From Enterobacter soli ATCC BAA-2102 (GTDB lineage Bacteria > Pseudomonadota > Gammaproteobacteria > Enterobacterales > Enterobacteriaceae): a stretch of DNA of 64,000 nt. The translations under genes were made by a program, and so were the position numbers. Positions 55,374-64,000 of this stretch are shown here, in pieces. Below the pieces are notes generated by a model. It was not told the DNA's origin. It searched no databases and saw only the letters and a program-made list of their open reading frames with translations. How positions within the stretch are numbered: position 1 is the first letter of the stretch; each line of letters opens with the position of its first letter. The stretch lies in contig NZ_LXES01000007.1 in the NCBI RefSeq assembly GCF_001654845.1, positions 62,001 to 126,000 on the forward strand, in the 5' to 3' direction.

Positions 55374-55778
55374 TCACATCCAACCGTGTTTTATCGCCAA
55401 CATCAAAATCCCTGCAATGACAAAAAATACAATACTAATCAGACCTAGAAATGCTTCTACATAGAATGGTCTGATAATCCGTTTTGGTAATCCCCGGATG
55501 AAGTCTTTGTCATCGTTTTTGGTCAATATCGAGCTTTTATTCCACAATAGCGGCATGAATATGAACTGTGTTTTTATGCCGTATGCTCCCTCGTAATAAA
55601 GCGAGTTAACATTCTCGAATAGCACTACGGCATCGGGAAGACTGCCGAATTTCTCTTTGTATAGTTGGCAGATCTCATTAAATCTCTTCCTGTTCAGAAG
55701 TGAGGCTATGACACTGGTTGTCAGGAATAATCCGCCCAAAAGAGTCGTTATTATAAAAATCATTTTTAAATCAATCAT
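55374..55778 (-). CDS. Putative immunity protein with two membrane segments
   Basis: 134-residue protein. Transmembrane segments lie at about 6-28 (MIFIITTLLGGLFLTTSVIA) and 109-131 (AFLGLISIVFFVIAGILMLA); between them is a hydrophilic segment of about 75 residues (FNEICQLYKEKFGSLPDAVV; KSSILTKNDDKDFIRGLPKR). Its ATG overlaps the stop of the upstream PAAR gene by eight bases (ATGATTGA), so the two are coupled. That pairing and the membrane location suggest an inner-membrane immunity protein against a membrane-acting toxin; this is inference. The gene looks lower in GC than its neighbours, a sign of transfer. No named family recognised. Confidence 0.72.
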   Translation of the reverse strand: MIDLKMIFIITTLLGGLFLTTSVIASLLNRKRFNEICQLYKEKFGSLPDAVVLFENVNSLYYEGAYGIKTQFIFMPLLWNKSSILTKNDDKDFIRGLPKRIIRPFYVEAFLGLISIVFFVIAGILMLAIKHGWM

Positions 55779-57204
55779 TACTGGTTACCTCGTAAAGACC
55801 CAGTTTTTCCCCAATGAACTCACCAGTAACCCCGAACAATTCGCTTAGCACTTTATCACTTCCATATGCTATGCCCCCACTTACCCCGATTGTGCAAAGC
55901 AACGCACCAGCGCCTCCAGCTTCTATTGTTGCCGCTCCCAGCATCACTGCACAGACTGTATTTGCTGCACTACCCTGGATAATTCTACTTGCCAAAGCCC
56001 CTCCAGCTAAACTACCGGAAAACTCCCCAATAGAGGTAAACGAGGTTTTGGCACAATCGCGCCCAACGGTACAAGCCTCGGTGATCTTCGCAGCGGTATC
56101 AAGGGCTGACAGACCAATGCCAATTTTCCCGGCGGTTTCCATCAGCTTCACGTACTTTGCCAGCTTCTCGATATGGGTGGCGTAACCTTCAATATCGCTT
56201 ACGCCTGTTTCGTTCCACCGTTGAGTGATTGAACGGCTGGAGAGACCAAGGGCGCTTTTCAGATCGGTGTATTCATTGAACATGAAACGATGCTTCATGA
56301 ACATCCTCAGCACGCTATCAAGCTGACCAAACAGACGACGTCGTTCAACGAAAAACTGTTCACCAATCAGTGTGCCGCTGGTGATGTACTGGTTTTTGTA
56401 GGTCTGCTCGATCTCGAGGAGGATTTTTTCGACTCGTTCGAAATATCCCTTAGCGGCCTCCGTCGCTCTTCCCATATTTCCGGCAGCATCGTTTGTTGAT
56501 TTAGCTGCGGCAGCGAACATCTCAATGGCGTCTTTGTGCCTGAAAAGAAAGTTGGCTTGCTGGATGGAGAGCGGCGCTAATGCTGCATCAATACGCTGTT
56601 TCGCGGCCTGCATATGGGCGATTTGCTCTTCATCCTGCTTTTTAGGGTCAACCACCAGCATGACAGAACCCGCTTTGTATCTTTCTTCCGGGCCGTTCAG
56701 CGTGGCAAATAGCTCCTTTACCCCTGCTGGCGGATTCTCAGTGAATAGCAGGCGCTGCCAGGCTTCTGTCGTCCCGCCGTAAGGGATAATGACAAAACCT
56801 GCATCGATGCCTGTTTTCTTTTTCGCAGTCTGGGCGTGTTGTTCCGGCCCTGAACGAAGTTTTGGCATCAGTGCGGCTGGATTAGGGGCCGCCGCTAAAC
56901 CTGAACGCCTTAACGAAGATACTGTTTCTTTTTCATAGCAGTCAGGTATGGAGGGAATGAACTTCGCCTTGCAGGGGCAGGAACTGATACTGTCCAGCGT
57001 TCCGGCTAATTGCCGAGTTTCATCCATAAATCCCTCTGTGCCCCCAATAATCTTGTAGGAAACACCTGGATTTTTACCACAAGAAACAAAATCGCCTTCG
57101 CGGGCAGCATCAGCACCGTACCAGTCTATTTCCGGGGTTCCGGTTAAGATTTTGCCACCACAGGTAGTTTGGTCTCCAACCCGGAGATAATAACCCGTTG
57201 CCAT
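55771..57204 (-). CDS. PAAR-domain protein, putative type VI secretion effector
   Basis: 477-residue protein with no signal peptide. Residues about 1-95 are a PAAR-type domain (GYYLRVGDQTTCGGKILTGT; EGDFVSCGKNPGVSYKIIGG; paired Cys near 76-89), the cone that caps the VgrG spike of type VI secretion. A helical middle (about 190-360) leads to a glycine- and alanine-rich hydrophobic part at about 393-448 (SGSLAGGALASRII; GAATIEAGGAGALLCTIGVS) that resembles glycine-zipper membrane insertion segments. A membrane-targeting toxin is a reasonable guess; no catalytic motif was recognised. AGAGGGA precedes the ATG. No vgrG, hcp or other T6SS gene is nearby, so it is an orphan cassette, just downstream of rnpB on the same strand. 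Confidence 0.8.
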   Translation of the reverse strand: MATGYYLRVGDQTTCGGKILTGTPEIDWYGADAAREGDFVSCGKNPGVSYKIIGGTEGFMDETRQLAGTLDSISSCPCKAKFIPSIPDCYEKETVSSLRRSGLAAAPNPAALMPKLRSGPEQHAQTAKKKTGIDAGFVIIPYGGTTEAWQRLLFTENPPAGVKELFATLNGPEERYKAGSVMLVVDPKKQDEEQIAHMQAAKQRIDAALAPLSIQQANFLFRHKDAIEMFAAAAKSTNDAAGNMGRATEAAKGYFERVEKILLEIEQTYKNQYITSGTLIGEQFFVERRRLFGQLDSVLRMFMKHRFMFNEYTDLKSALGLSSRSITQRWNETGVSDIEGYATHIEKLAKYVKLMETAGKIGIGLSALDTAAKITEACTVGRDCAKTSFTSIGEFSGSLAGGALASRIIQGSAANTVCAVMLGAATIEAGGAGALLCTIGVSGGIAYGSDKVLSELFGVTGEFIGEKLGLYEVTSND

Positions 57205-57400
57205 AAGTCCCTCTACTTGCTATGGAAATAACAATGCTGGACACTTTACAAGCATTAATCTCACACACAAGAAACATCAGACTTAAGTAAAACTTAATCA
57301 GGCTTGCTCAATGGGTATATGTTATGGAGGCAGGAAAATGACAACCGCTGATGCATCCCATTTTTTAAATCTGAGATACATCAACGATCGTTTTAGAAGA

Positions 57401-57780
<380 letters not shown>

Positions 57781-57787
57781 GGCGCGC

Positions 57788-57816
57788 AGTATAGAGGGTT
57801 TGCACGCCGCTGTCAC
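57788..57816 (-). promoter_or_regulatory. rnpB promoter
   Basis: On the minus strand -35 GTGACA (57811-57816), a 17-base spacer and -10 TATACT (57788-57793), then GCGCGCC before the RNA start, a GC-rich discriminator typical of stringently controlled stable-RNA promoters. The -35 hexamer overlaps the garK stop codon. Confidence 0.88.
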
Positions 57817-58958
57817 CCTTGCGTGCGCATCCCCATCTGCAAAGTCGCCGCGATATTGCGTGATGCGCGGTAAATGTTGTCGAATGCTCCCCGGAACGCC
57901 TCTTCCAGAGAACCAATACTGGTCAGTACGCTGAACACCGCATCGATACCGTACTGGTGCACAACGCCCACGTCTTTGGTCAGGCTACCGGCGATACCAA
58001 TCACCGGCTTGTGGTATTTTTTGGCGACATTCGCTACGCCGACGGGCACTTTGCCATGAATACTCTGGCTGTCGAGCCGCCCTTCTCCCGTCACAACCCA
58101 GGTACAGTCGTGAATATGTTCTTCCAGGTTAAGCGCCTGCGTGACTATCTCAATACCGCTACGCAGTTCTGCGCCGAGAAATGCCATCAGCGCCGCCCCC
58201 ATCCCACCAGCAGCCCCTGCGCCCGGAACATGCTTCACGTCGATGCGCAGGGACGTTTTAATCACATCCGCATAGTGGCTAAGGTTGGCATCCAGCTCCA
58301 GGATCATCCCTTCATCCGCCCCTTTCTGCGGGCCAAAGATACGGGATGCCCCTTTTTCCCCCACCAGCGGATTTGTCACATCACACGCCACACGAAGGGT
58401 GCAACTCTTCAGGCGTGGATCAAGACCCGATAAATCAATGCTATTGAGTGCCATCAGGCTACCGCCACCGTACCCAATCTCTTTGCCGTTGGCATCGCAG
58501 AGTTTTGCGCCCAGCGCCTGCACCATGCCAGCACCACCGTCGTTCGTCGAGCTACCGCCAATACCGATAATGATATTGCGCGCGCCTTTATCCAGCGCAC
58601 TGAGGATAAGCTCCCCGGTACCGCGCGAGGTGGTGACAAGTGGGTTACGCAACGCGGGAGGCACAAGAGCCAGGCCGCTTGCCGCTGCCATCTCAATAAA
58701 TGCAGTTTTACCATCGCCAGACATACCCCAGCAGGCATTCACCTTTTCGCCCAGGGGGCCGGTCACCACGGCATGATGCTCCGCACCCTGGGTTGCGGCA
58801 ATCATCGCTTCGACTGTACCTTCCCCGCCATCGGCAACAGGAACAGAAACATAAAGTGCATCGGGGAAGATCTCCCGAAATCCTTTTTCTATCGCCTGAG
58901 CTACCTCGGTGGCAGAAAGGCTTTCTTTATAAGAGTCTGGAGCGATTACGATTTTCAT
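57813..58958 (-). CDS. garK: Glycerate 2-kinase GarK
   Basis: 381-residue glycerate kinase forming 2-phosphoglycerate from D-glycerate, the last step of the galactarate/glucarate pathway. Family motifs are IAPDSYKESLSATEVAQAIE, VPVADGGEGTVEAM, IGIGGSSTNDGGAGM and VPGAGAAGGMGAALMAFLGA. Last gene of garPLRK, separated from garR by a strong hairpin. Its 3' end contains the rnpB promoter -35 element. Confidence 0.96.
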   Translation of the reverse strand: MKIVIAPDSYKESLSATEVAQAIEKGFREIFPDALYVSVPVADGGEGTVEAMIAATQGAEHHAVVTGPLGEKVNACWGMSGDGKTAFIEMAAASGLALVPPALRNPLVTTSRGTGELILSALDKGARNIIIGIGGSSTNDGGAGMVQALGAKLCDANGKEIGYGGGSLMALNSIDLSGLDPRLKSCTLRVACDVTNPLVGEKGASRIFGPQKGADEGMILELDANLSHYADVIKTSLRIDVKHVPGAGAAGGMGAALMAFLGAELRSGIEIVTQALNLEEHIHDCTWVVTGEGRLDSQSIHGKVPVGVANVAKKYHKPVIGIAGSLTKDVGVVHQYGIDAVFSVLTSIGSLEEAFRGAFDNIYRASRNIAATLQMGMRTQG

Positions 58959-58991
58959 AGTTGTAGCCTGTTACTGCACTCGGCAAAAATA

Positions 58992-59013
58992 CCGGGCGCG
59001 TTCCCGCGCCCGT
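58992..59013. terminator. Hairpin between garR and garK
   Basis: CGGGCGCG-TTCC-CGCGCCCG with TTTTTATT on the plus side and TATTTTTG on the minus side. In the operon direction it looks like a partial terminator that could lower garK expression relative to garPLR. Confidence 0.65.
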
Positions 59014-59018
59014 TTTTA

Positions 59019-59909
59019 TTAGCGAGAGACTTCTACCTTCGCCAGTTTTTCGTAGTAGCACGCAATCGCGCTGTGGTCGGCGGTGCCCAGACCATCGGCA
59101 CGCAGCGCCTGCATCATTTCCATTACCGCTGCGGTCAGCGGCAACTGCGCACCCACGCCGTGAGAGGTATCCAGCGCATTCGCCAGATCTTTGATGTGCA
59201 GGTCGATACGGAAACCTGGCTTGAAGTTACGATCCATCACCATCGGCGCTTTCGCATCCAGCACGGTGCTGCCTGCCAGGCCGCCACGGATTGCCTGATA
59301 CACCAGATCCGGGTTGACCCCTGCTTTGGTCGCCAGCGTCAGCGCTTCGGACATGGCGGCAATGTTCAGCGCCACAATCACCTGGTTTGCCAGCTTGGTC
59401 ACGTTACCTGCACCGATTTCGCCGGTGTGGACAACAGAGCCCGCCATCGCTTTCAGCAGGTCGTAGTACTTGTCGAAAATCGCTTTGTCGCCGCCCACCA
59501 TCACTGACAGCGTGCCGTCGATCGCTTTAGGTTCGCCGCCGCTGACCGGAGCATCCAGCATATCCACGCCTTTCACTTTCAGCGCTTCACTGATTTCACG
59601 GCTCGCCAGCGGGGCGATAGAACTCATATCAATCACTACCAGACCCGGTTTCGCGCCTTCAATAATGCCGTTCTCACCCAGAGCAACCTCTTTCACATGC
59701 GGTGAGTTTGGCAGCATGGTGATGATCACGTCGCACTGCTCGGCAATGGCTTTGGCGGTAGTTGCCGTTTCTGCCCCTGCGGCAATCACTTCAGCAACCG
59801 CCTCTGGATTACGGTCAGAAACCACCAGTGAGTAACCTGCTTTAATGAGGTTTTTACTCATTGGTTTACCCATGATACCCAGGCCAATAAAACCAACTTT
59901 CAGTGTCAT
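59019..59909 (-). CDS. garR: Tartronate semialdehyde reductase GarR
   Basis: 296-residue beta-hydroxyacid dehydrogenase reducing tartronate semialdehyde to D-glycerate with NAD(P)H. Rossmann motif VGFIGLGIMGKPMSKNL, substrate-binding DAPVSGGEPKA (Ser123) and catalytic Lys172 in GAGNVTKLANQ. Lies between garL and garK. Length matches E. coli. Confidence 0.97.
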   Translation of the reverse strand: MTLKVGFIGLGIMGKPMSKNLIKAGYSLVVSDRNPEAVAEVIAAGAETATTAKAIAEQCDVIITMLPNSPHVKEVALGENGIIEGAKPGLVVIDMSSIAPLASREISEALKVKGVDMLDAPVSGGEPKAIDGTLSVMVGGDKAIFDKYYDLLKAMAGSVVHTGEIGAGNVTKLANQVIVALNIAAMSEALTLATKAGVNPDLVYQAIRGGLAGSTVLDAKAPMVMDRNFKPGFRIDLHIKDLANALDTSHGVGAQLPLTAAVMEMMQALRADGLGTADHSAIACYYEKLAKVEVSR

Positions 59910-59940
59910 AATTGCGTCTCTCTCTTTCTCTCAGGGGTGG

Positions 59941-60711
59941 TTATTTCTTAAAGGAATCAGCCAGTTTTTGGGTGGCAGAGCGGAATACGCCGAGGTCACT
60001 GCCGACAGCGACAAACGTCGCGCCCCACTCCAGGTAGCGGCGGGCATCAGCTTCAACCGGAGCCAGAATGCCGCACGGTTTGCCGTGTGCTTTGGCGCGG
60101 GCAAAAATATGCTGGATAGCGCGTTGTACTTCCGGGTGAGAAGCATTGCCGAGGTGTCCGAAGGCGGCAGCCAGATCGCTTGGGCCAACGAAAATCCCGT
60201 CAACGCCCTCGGTCGCTGCGATGGCATCGACGTTATCGACACCCTGCTGGCTCTCAATCTGCACCAGGATGGTGATGTTCTTGTTGGACTGCGCAAAGTA
60301 GTCCGGCACGGTGCCAAACATGTTGGCACGGTGAGAAACAGACACGCCGCGAATACCTTCTGGCGGGTAGCGTGTAGAAGCCACGGCCTGCACCGCTTCC
60401 TCAACGTTCTCCACAAACGGGATCAGGAAGTTGTAGAAACCGATATCCAGCAAACGCTTGATGATCACCGGCTCGTTAGTCGGGACGCGAACGACCGGCG
60501 CACTGTTGCTGCCTTTCAGCGCCATCAGCTGCGGGATAAAGGTGCTGATATCGTTCGGTGCATGTTCGCCGTCCAGTACCAACCAGTCAAACCCTGCAAG
60601 GCCGAGCACTTCCGTGCTGATTGGGCTTGCCAGCGCTGACCAGCAGCCAATCTGAATCTGGTGTGCCGCGAGGGCCGCTTTAAACTTATTCGGGAAGATA
60701 TCGTTACTCAT
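59941..60711 (-). CDS. garL: 5-keto-4-deoxy-D-glucarate aldolase GarL
   Basis: 256-residue class II HpcH/HpaI-family aldolase splitting 5-keto-4-deoxy-D-glucarate to pyruvate and tartronate semialdehyde. Catalytic His50 in [10 protein letters not shown], metal ligands Glu153 ([11 protein letters not shown]) and Asp179 ([12 protein letters not shown]) are all in place. It follows garP by 15 bases. Confidence 0.97.
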   Translation of the reverse strand: MSNDIFPNKFKAALAAHQIQIGCWSALASPISTEVLGLAGFDWLVLDGEHAPNDISTFIPQLMALKGSNSAPVVRVPTNEPVIIKRLLDIGFYNFLIPFVENVEEAVQAVASTRYPPEGIRGVSVSHRANMFGTVPDYFAQSNKNITILVQIESQQGVDNVDAIAATEGVDGIFVGPSDLAAAFGHLGNASHPEVQRAIQHIFARAKAHGKPCGILAPVEADARRYLEWGATFVAVGSDLGVFRSATQKLADSFKK

Positions 60712-60726
60712 CGCTTATACCTTTGC

Positions 60727-62061
60727 TTATTTCTGCAATTCCATACGTTTGATGTCGCCGACTACGAACAGGTAGCAGACCATCGCCATCAACGCTGAAC
60801 AGCCAACGAATACCAGTGCCGCGTTGAACGAATGCAGTTCACTGACCAGATAACCAATTACTAGTGGAGTCACGATGGACGCCACGTTACCAAAGACGTT
60901 AAACACACCACCGCACAGGCCCACAATCTCTTTTGGCGCCGTGTCGGAAATTACCGGCCAGCCCAGCGCACCAAACCCTTTGCCGAAGAACGCCAGCGCC
61001 ATCAGGGCCACCACCAGCGCGGTGTTATTGGTGTAGTTGCACAGGATGATTGAAGAGGCCAGCAGCATTCCCAGTACAATCGGCAGCTTACGCGCCAGGG
61101 TAATCGACTTGCCTTGCTTAATCAGACGATCCGAGAACACCCCGCCGAGTACGCCACCGGCAAACCCACACAGTGCCGGGATAGAGGCCACCAGACCCAC
61201 TTTCAGAATCGACATGCCCTTTTCCTGCACCAGATAAATCGGGAACCAGGTGAGGAAGAACCAGGTGATGGTGTTGATAAAGTATTGACCAAAAAATACG
61301 CCCAGCATCATGCGGTTAGTCAATAACTGTTTGATGTAATGGAGCTTAGGCCCGCTCGCTGCCTGTGCGCCCGGCTTTTTATGGTCCATATCAACCACTG
61401 CGCCGCCTTCGGAGATAAACTTCAGCTCCTGCTCAGACATCCGTGGATGATCGGTTGGGTTATGGATGAACTTCACCCACATCCCTGTCAGCACGAAGCC
61501 AATCACACCCATTACGGTAAAGACATGTTCCCAGCCCCAGGCGAAGGTCAGCCAGCCGAGCAGCGGCGAGAAGATCGCCAGCGAGAAATACTGCGCGGCG
61601 TTAAAGATGGCAGACGCTGTGCCGCGCTCTTTGGTCGGGAACCAGGCGGCCACAATACGGGCGTTAGCCGGGAACGACGGTGCTTCCGAGAAGCCAAGCA
61701 TAAAACGCATGATAAACATCGACACGCCTGCCCAGGCCAGCGGGAAGACATCAACAAAACCTTGCAGGAAGGTGAACAGCGACCAGAAAAACAGGCTATA
61801 GGTATAGACCTTTTTTGAGCCAAACTTATCCAGCAGCCAGCCGCCGGGGATTTGCATCAGCAGGTACGCCCAGCCAAACGCAGAGAAGATGTATCCCATT
61901 GATACGGCACTCAGTTGCAGCTCCTTCGCCACTTCAGTACCAGCAATTGACAGCGTCGCACGGTCAGCGTAGTTGATGGCCGTAACGATAAATATAATCA
62001 GTAGAATTAAATAGCGGGTTGGTACGCCCTTTTTTGATTCTACAGCAGTATCCAGTATCAT
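60727..62061 (-). CDS. garP: Galactarate/glucarate transporter GarP
   Basis: 444-residue major-facilitator permease of the anion:cation symporter family, 12 transmembrane helices (YADRATLSIAGTEVAKELQL; GYIFSAFGWAYLLMQIPGGW). First gene of garPLRK. The start is MILDTAVESKKG at 62061 with GAGGAAA upstream; the longer frame to 62079 adds six residues. ExuT in this window belongs to the same subfamily. Confidence 0.96.
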   Translation of the reverse strand: MILDTAVESKKGVPTRYLILLIIFIVTAINYADRATLSIAGTEVAKELQLSAVSMGYIFSAFGWAYLLMQIPGGWLLDKFGSKKVYTYSLFFWSLFTFLQGFVDVFPLAWAGVSMFIMRFMLGFSEAPSFPANARIVAAWFPTKERGTASAIFNAAQYFSLAIFSPLLGWLTFAWGWEHVFTVMGVIGFVLTGMWVKFIHNPTDHPRMSEQELKFISEGGAVVDMDHKKPGAQAASGPKLHYIKQLLTNRMMLGVFFGQYFINTITWFFLTWFPIYLVQEKGMSILKVGLVASIPALCGFAGGVLGGVFSDRLIKQGKSITLARKLPIVLGMLLASSIILCNYTNNTALVVALMALAFFGKGFGALGWPVISDTAPKEIVGLCGGVFNVFGNVASIVTPLVIGYLVSELHSFNAALVFVGCSALMAMVCYLFVVGDIKRMELQK

Positions 62062-62475
62062 GTTTATTTCCTCGGGCACATCGATAGATTTATATTTATA
62101 ATTTTTAGAAAGAATATTTCCTGATTATTTATCGATAGCAGGCAATATCAGGTAATTAACCAGATGCAATGAAATCGTGATTCAGTATAATCACCACCCG
62201 GCGGCTGCACATTGTTTTAATGCTCAATTATCACTTCCCATTTCAACAATATATTGAGCATATGCACAAAGCACTGGGCGCTGATGCACAGAATCACGTA
62301 TTACTGACCAGGACGCGCTATCTCTGGTTTTGTTGAGTGATCTGGATCACATTCTTATCCCTTAAGTCCTGACATTCTTTATTTAAGAAAGCAGCGTCTT
62401 TATTTCGCTAATAAGAAAATAAATACCCAACCTGCTGCATTTATTATCAGACACTTTGCTGGAGAATACTGAACA
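62062..62475. promoter_or_regulatory. garP/garD divergent control region
   Basis: 414 bases, AT-rich, no gene. It must hold both promoters and, by analogy with E. coli, sites for the CdaR activator (encoded elsewhere); I could not identify a CdaR motif. A very good CRP site lies at 62336-62351. Confidence 0.6.
62336..62351. promoter_or_regulatory. CRP site between garP and garD
   Basis: AGTGA-TCTGGA-TCACA: nine of ten conserved positions, about 125 bases upstream of garD. It fits catabolite control of sugar-acid use. Confidence 0.75.
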
Positions 62476-64000
62476 ATGGCCGACATTGAAATTCGACAAG
62501 CGTCGCCGACGGCGTTCTATATAAAAGTACACGACACAGATAATGTGGCGATTATTGTCAACGACAACGGTTTAAAAGCCGGAACCCGATTCCCGGACGG
62601 GCTGGAACTGATTGAGCATATTCCACAAGGACATAAAGTTGCCCTGGTGGATATCCCCGTTCATGGCGAAATCGTTCGTTATGGCGAAGTCATTGGCTAC
62701 GCGGTTCGTGCTATCCCGCAAGGAAGCTGGATTGAAGAATCTCTGGTTGAGCTGCCAAAAGCGCCGCCGCTGAACACGCTGCCGCTGGCGACCCGCGTTC
62801 CTGAACCGCTGCCACCGCTGGAAGGTTATACTTTCGAAGGTTATCGCAATGCAGACGGCAGCGTTGGCACCAAAAACCTGCTCGGCATTACCACCAGCGT
62901 ACACTGCGTGGCGGGCGTGGTGGACTATGTGGTGAAAATCATCGAACGCGACCTGCTGCCAAAATACCCGAACGTAGACGGCGTGGTGGGCCTGAACCAT
63001 CTTTACGGTTGCGGTGTGGCCATCAACGCACCGGCGGCTGTTGTGCCTATCCGTACCATTCACAATATCGCCCTGAACCCGAACTTTGGCGGCGAAGTGA
63101 TGGTGATTGGTCTGGGCTGCGAGAAGCTGCAACCCGAGCGCCTGCTGCAAGGCACTGAAGACGTAAAAGCCATTCCGGTGGACGATGCCAGTATTGTGCG
63201 TTTGCAGGATGAGCACCATGTCGGTTTCAAATCGATGGTCGACGATATTCTTCAGGTTGCAGAACGCCATCTGGATAAACTGAACAATCGCCAGCGTGAA
63301 ACCTGCCCGGCCTCTGAGCTGGTAGTCGGCACGCAGTGCGGCGGCAGCGATGCGTTTTCCGGCGTAACCGCGAACCCGGCGGTCGGCTATGCCTCTGACC
63401 TGTTTGTACGCTGTGGCGCAACGGTGATGTTCTCTGAAGTCACCGAAGTACGTGACGCCATCCATCTGCTGACACCACGCGCCATCAACGAGGAGGTGGG
63501 CAAGCGCCTGCTGGAAGAGATGGCCTGGTACGATAATTATCTTGATATGGGCCAAACCGACCGCAGCGCCAACCCGTCTCCGGGTAACAAAAAAGGCGGC
63601 CTGGCAAACGTGGTGGAAAAAGCCCTGGGATCGATTGCCAAATCCGGCCAGAGCGCCATTGTGGAAGTGCTCTCTCCGGGCCAGCGCCCAACTAAACGCG
63701 GCCTGATCTACGCCGCAACACCGGCCAGCGATTTTGTCTGCGGCACGCAGCAGGTGGCATCCGGCATTACGGTGCAGGTCTTTACCACCGGGCGCGGCAC
63801 GCCGTACGGCCTGATGGCGGTACCTGTCATTAAAATGGCGACCCGTACCGAGCTGGCCAATCGCTGGTATGACTTAATGGACATTAACGCCGGGACCATC
63901 GCCACCGGGGAAGAGAGCATTGAGGATGTGGGCTGGAAGCTGTTCCATTTCATTCTGGATGTGGCGAGCGGTCGCAAGAAAACCTTCTCTGACCAATGGG
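62476..64000 (+). CDS. garD: Galactarate dehydratase GarD (3' end outside the window)
   Basis: Open from ATG 62476 ([20 protein letters not shown]) to the window edge, 508 codons; the E. coli enzyme is 523 residues, so about 15 are missing. It dehydrates galactarate to 5-keto-4-deoxy-D-glucarate, the substrate of GarL. SAF domain at about 1-90, then the UxaA-type catalytic part with [33 protein letters not shown] and [20 protein letters not shown], matching UxaA elsewhere in the window. Divergent from garP. Confidence 0.95.
   Translation, partial: MADIEIRQASPTAFYIKVHDTDNVAIIVNDNGLKAGTRFPDGLELIEHIPQGHKVALVDIPVHGEIVRYGEVIGYAVRAIPQGSWIEESLVELPKAPPLNTLPLATRVPEPLPPLEGYTFEGYRNADGSVGTKNLLGITTSVHCVAGVVDYVVKIIERDLLPKYPNVDGVVGLNHLYGCGVAINAPAAVVPIRTIHNIALNPNFGGEVMVIGLGCEKLQPERLLQGTEDVKAIPVDDASIVRLQDEHHVGFKSMVDDILQVAERHLDKLNNRQRETCPASELVVGTQCGGSDAFSGVTANPAVGYASDLFVRCGATVMFSEVTEVRDAIHLLTPRAINEEVGKRLLEEMAWYDNYLDMGQTDRSANPSPGNKKGGLANVVEKALGSIAKSGQSAIVEVLSPGQRPTKRGLIYAATPASDFVCGTQQVASGITVQVFTTGRGTPYGLMAVPVIKMATRTELANRWYDLMDINAGTIATGEESIEDVGWKLFHFILDVASGRKKTFSDQW

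Noticed and set aside
55159..55464. 101-codon frame on the plus strand over the displaced rnpB terminator
   Set aside because: It crosses a REP unit, a terminator and the 24-bp repeat, has no ribosome-binding site, and overlaps the end of the membrane-protein gene.
62572..63555. 327-codon open frame antisense to garD
   Set aside because: garD is open on the other strand to the window edge with clear family motifs; the antisense frame is a by-product.

Overview
The window is a piece of chromosome from a member of the Enterobacteriaceae. The proteins read as close relatives of E. coli K-12 proteins and the backbone order follows E. coli (dnaG-rpoD-mug-ileX-yqjHI-aer-patA; fadH-rlmG-ygjP-ygjR-alx-sstT-ygjV-uxaAC-exuT-exuR-yqjA-mzrA-yqjCDEK-yqjF-yqjG-yhaH-yhaJ-yhaK-cyuA-cyuP-tdc; rnpB-garK-garR-garL-garP-garD). 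The departures from K-12 (a TonB receptor locus beside rpoD, an lsr operon between patA and fadH, a short tdc operon, a T6SS-type PAAR gene at rnpB) point to an Enterobacter, Lelliottia or Leclercia-like genome. The genus cannot be fixed from the sequence alone.

0-13 kb: the end of primase and the housekeeping sigma factor; a Fur-boxed YncE-like/TonB-receptor pair; mug; tRNA-Ile2(CAT); an unassigned coiled-coil protein with a J-domain; the divergent ferric reductase/regulator pair yqjH-yqjI; then two chemoreceptors (an MCP and Aer), each behind a sigma-28 promoter. 13-25 kb: patA behind a sigma-54 promoter, then the complete AI-2 system (lsrACDBFG leftward, lsrR-lsrK rightward) with twin operators between the divergent arms, then fadH. 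25-42 kb: conserved backbone, including the manganese/pH leader of alx, hexuronate use (uxaCA/exuT/exuR) and the yqjA-yqjG block. 42-55 kb: yhaJ/yhaK, cysteine catabolism (cyuPA), a Spy-like periplasmic protein and anaerobic threonine degradation (tdcABCDE, lacking tdcF and tdcG). 55-57.8 kb: a two-gene PAAR effector/putative immunity cassette between two copies of the 3' end of rnpB, then rnpB. 57.8-64 kb: galactarate/glucarate catabolism (garPLRK and divergent garD, cut by the window end).

The most notable feature is the cassette at rnpB. A 24-bp direct repeat made of the 3' end of RNase P RNA flanks exactly two genes: a PAAR protein with a glycine-rich hydrophobic C-terminus, and a small protein with two membrane segments whose start overlaps the PAAR stop. 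The usual rnpB terminator now lies about 2.2 kb away, beyond the cassette. This looks like site-specific insertion of a toxin/immunity module into the end of an essential RNA gene, and it puts the effector directly downstream of the rnpB promoter.

Other points of interest are a YqjI regulator without its His/Cys-rich metal-binding N-terminus, an lsrK whose last 11 codons come from a palindromic repeat, and the J-domain protein next to tRNA-Ile2. No CRISPR array, insertion sequence, transposase or integrase was seen.
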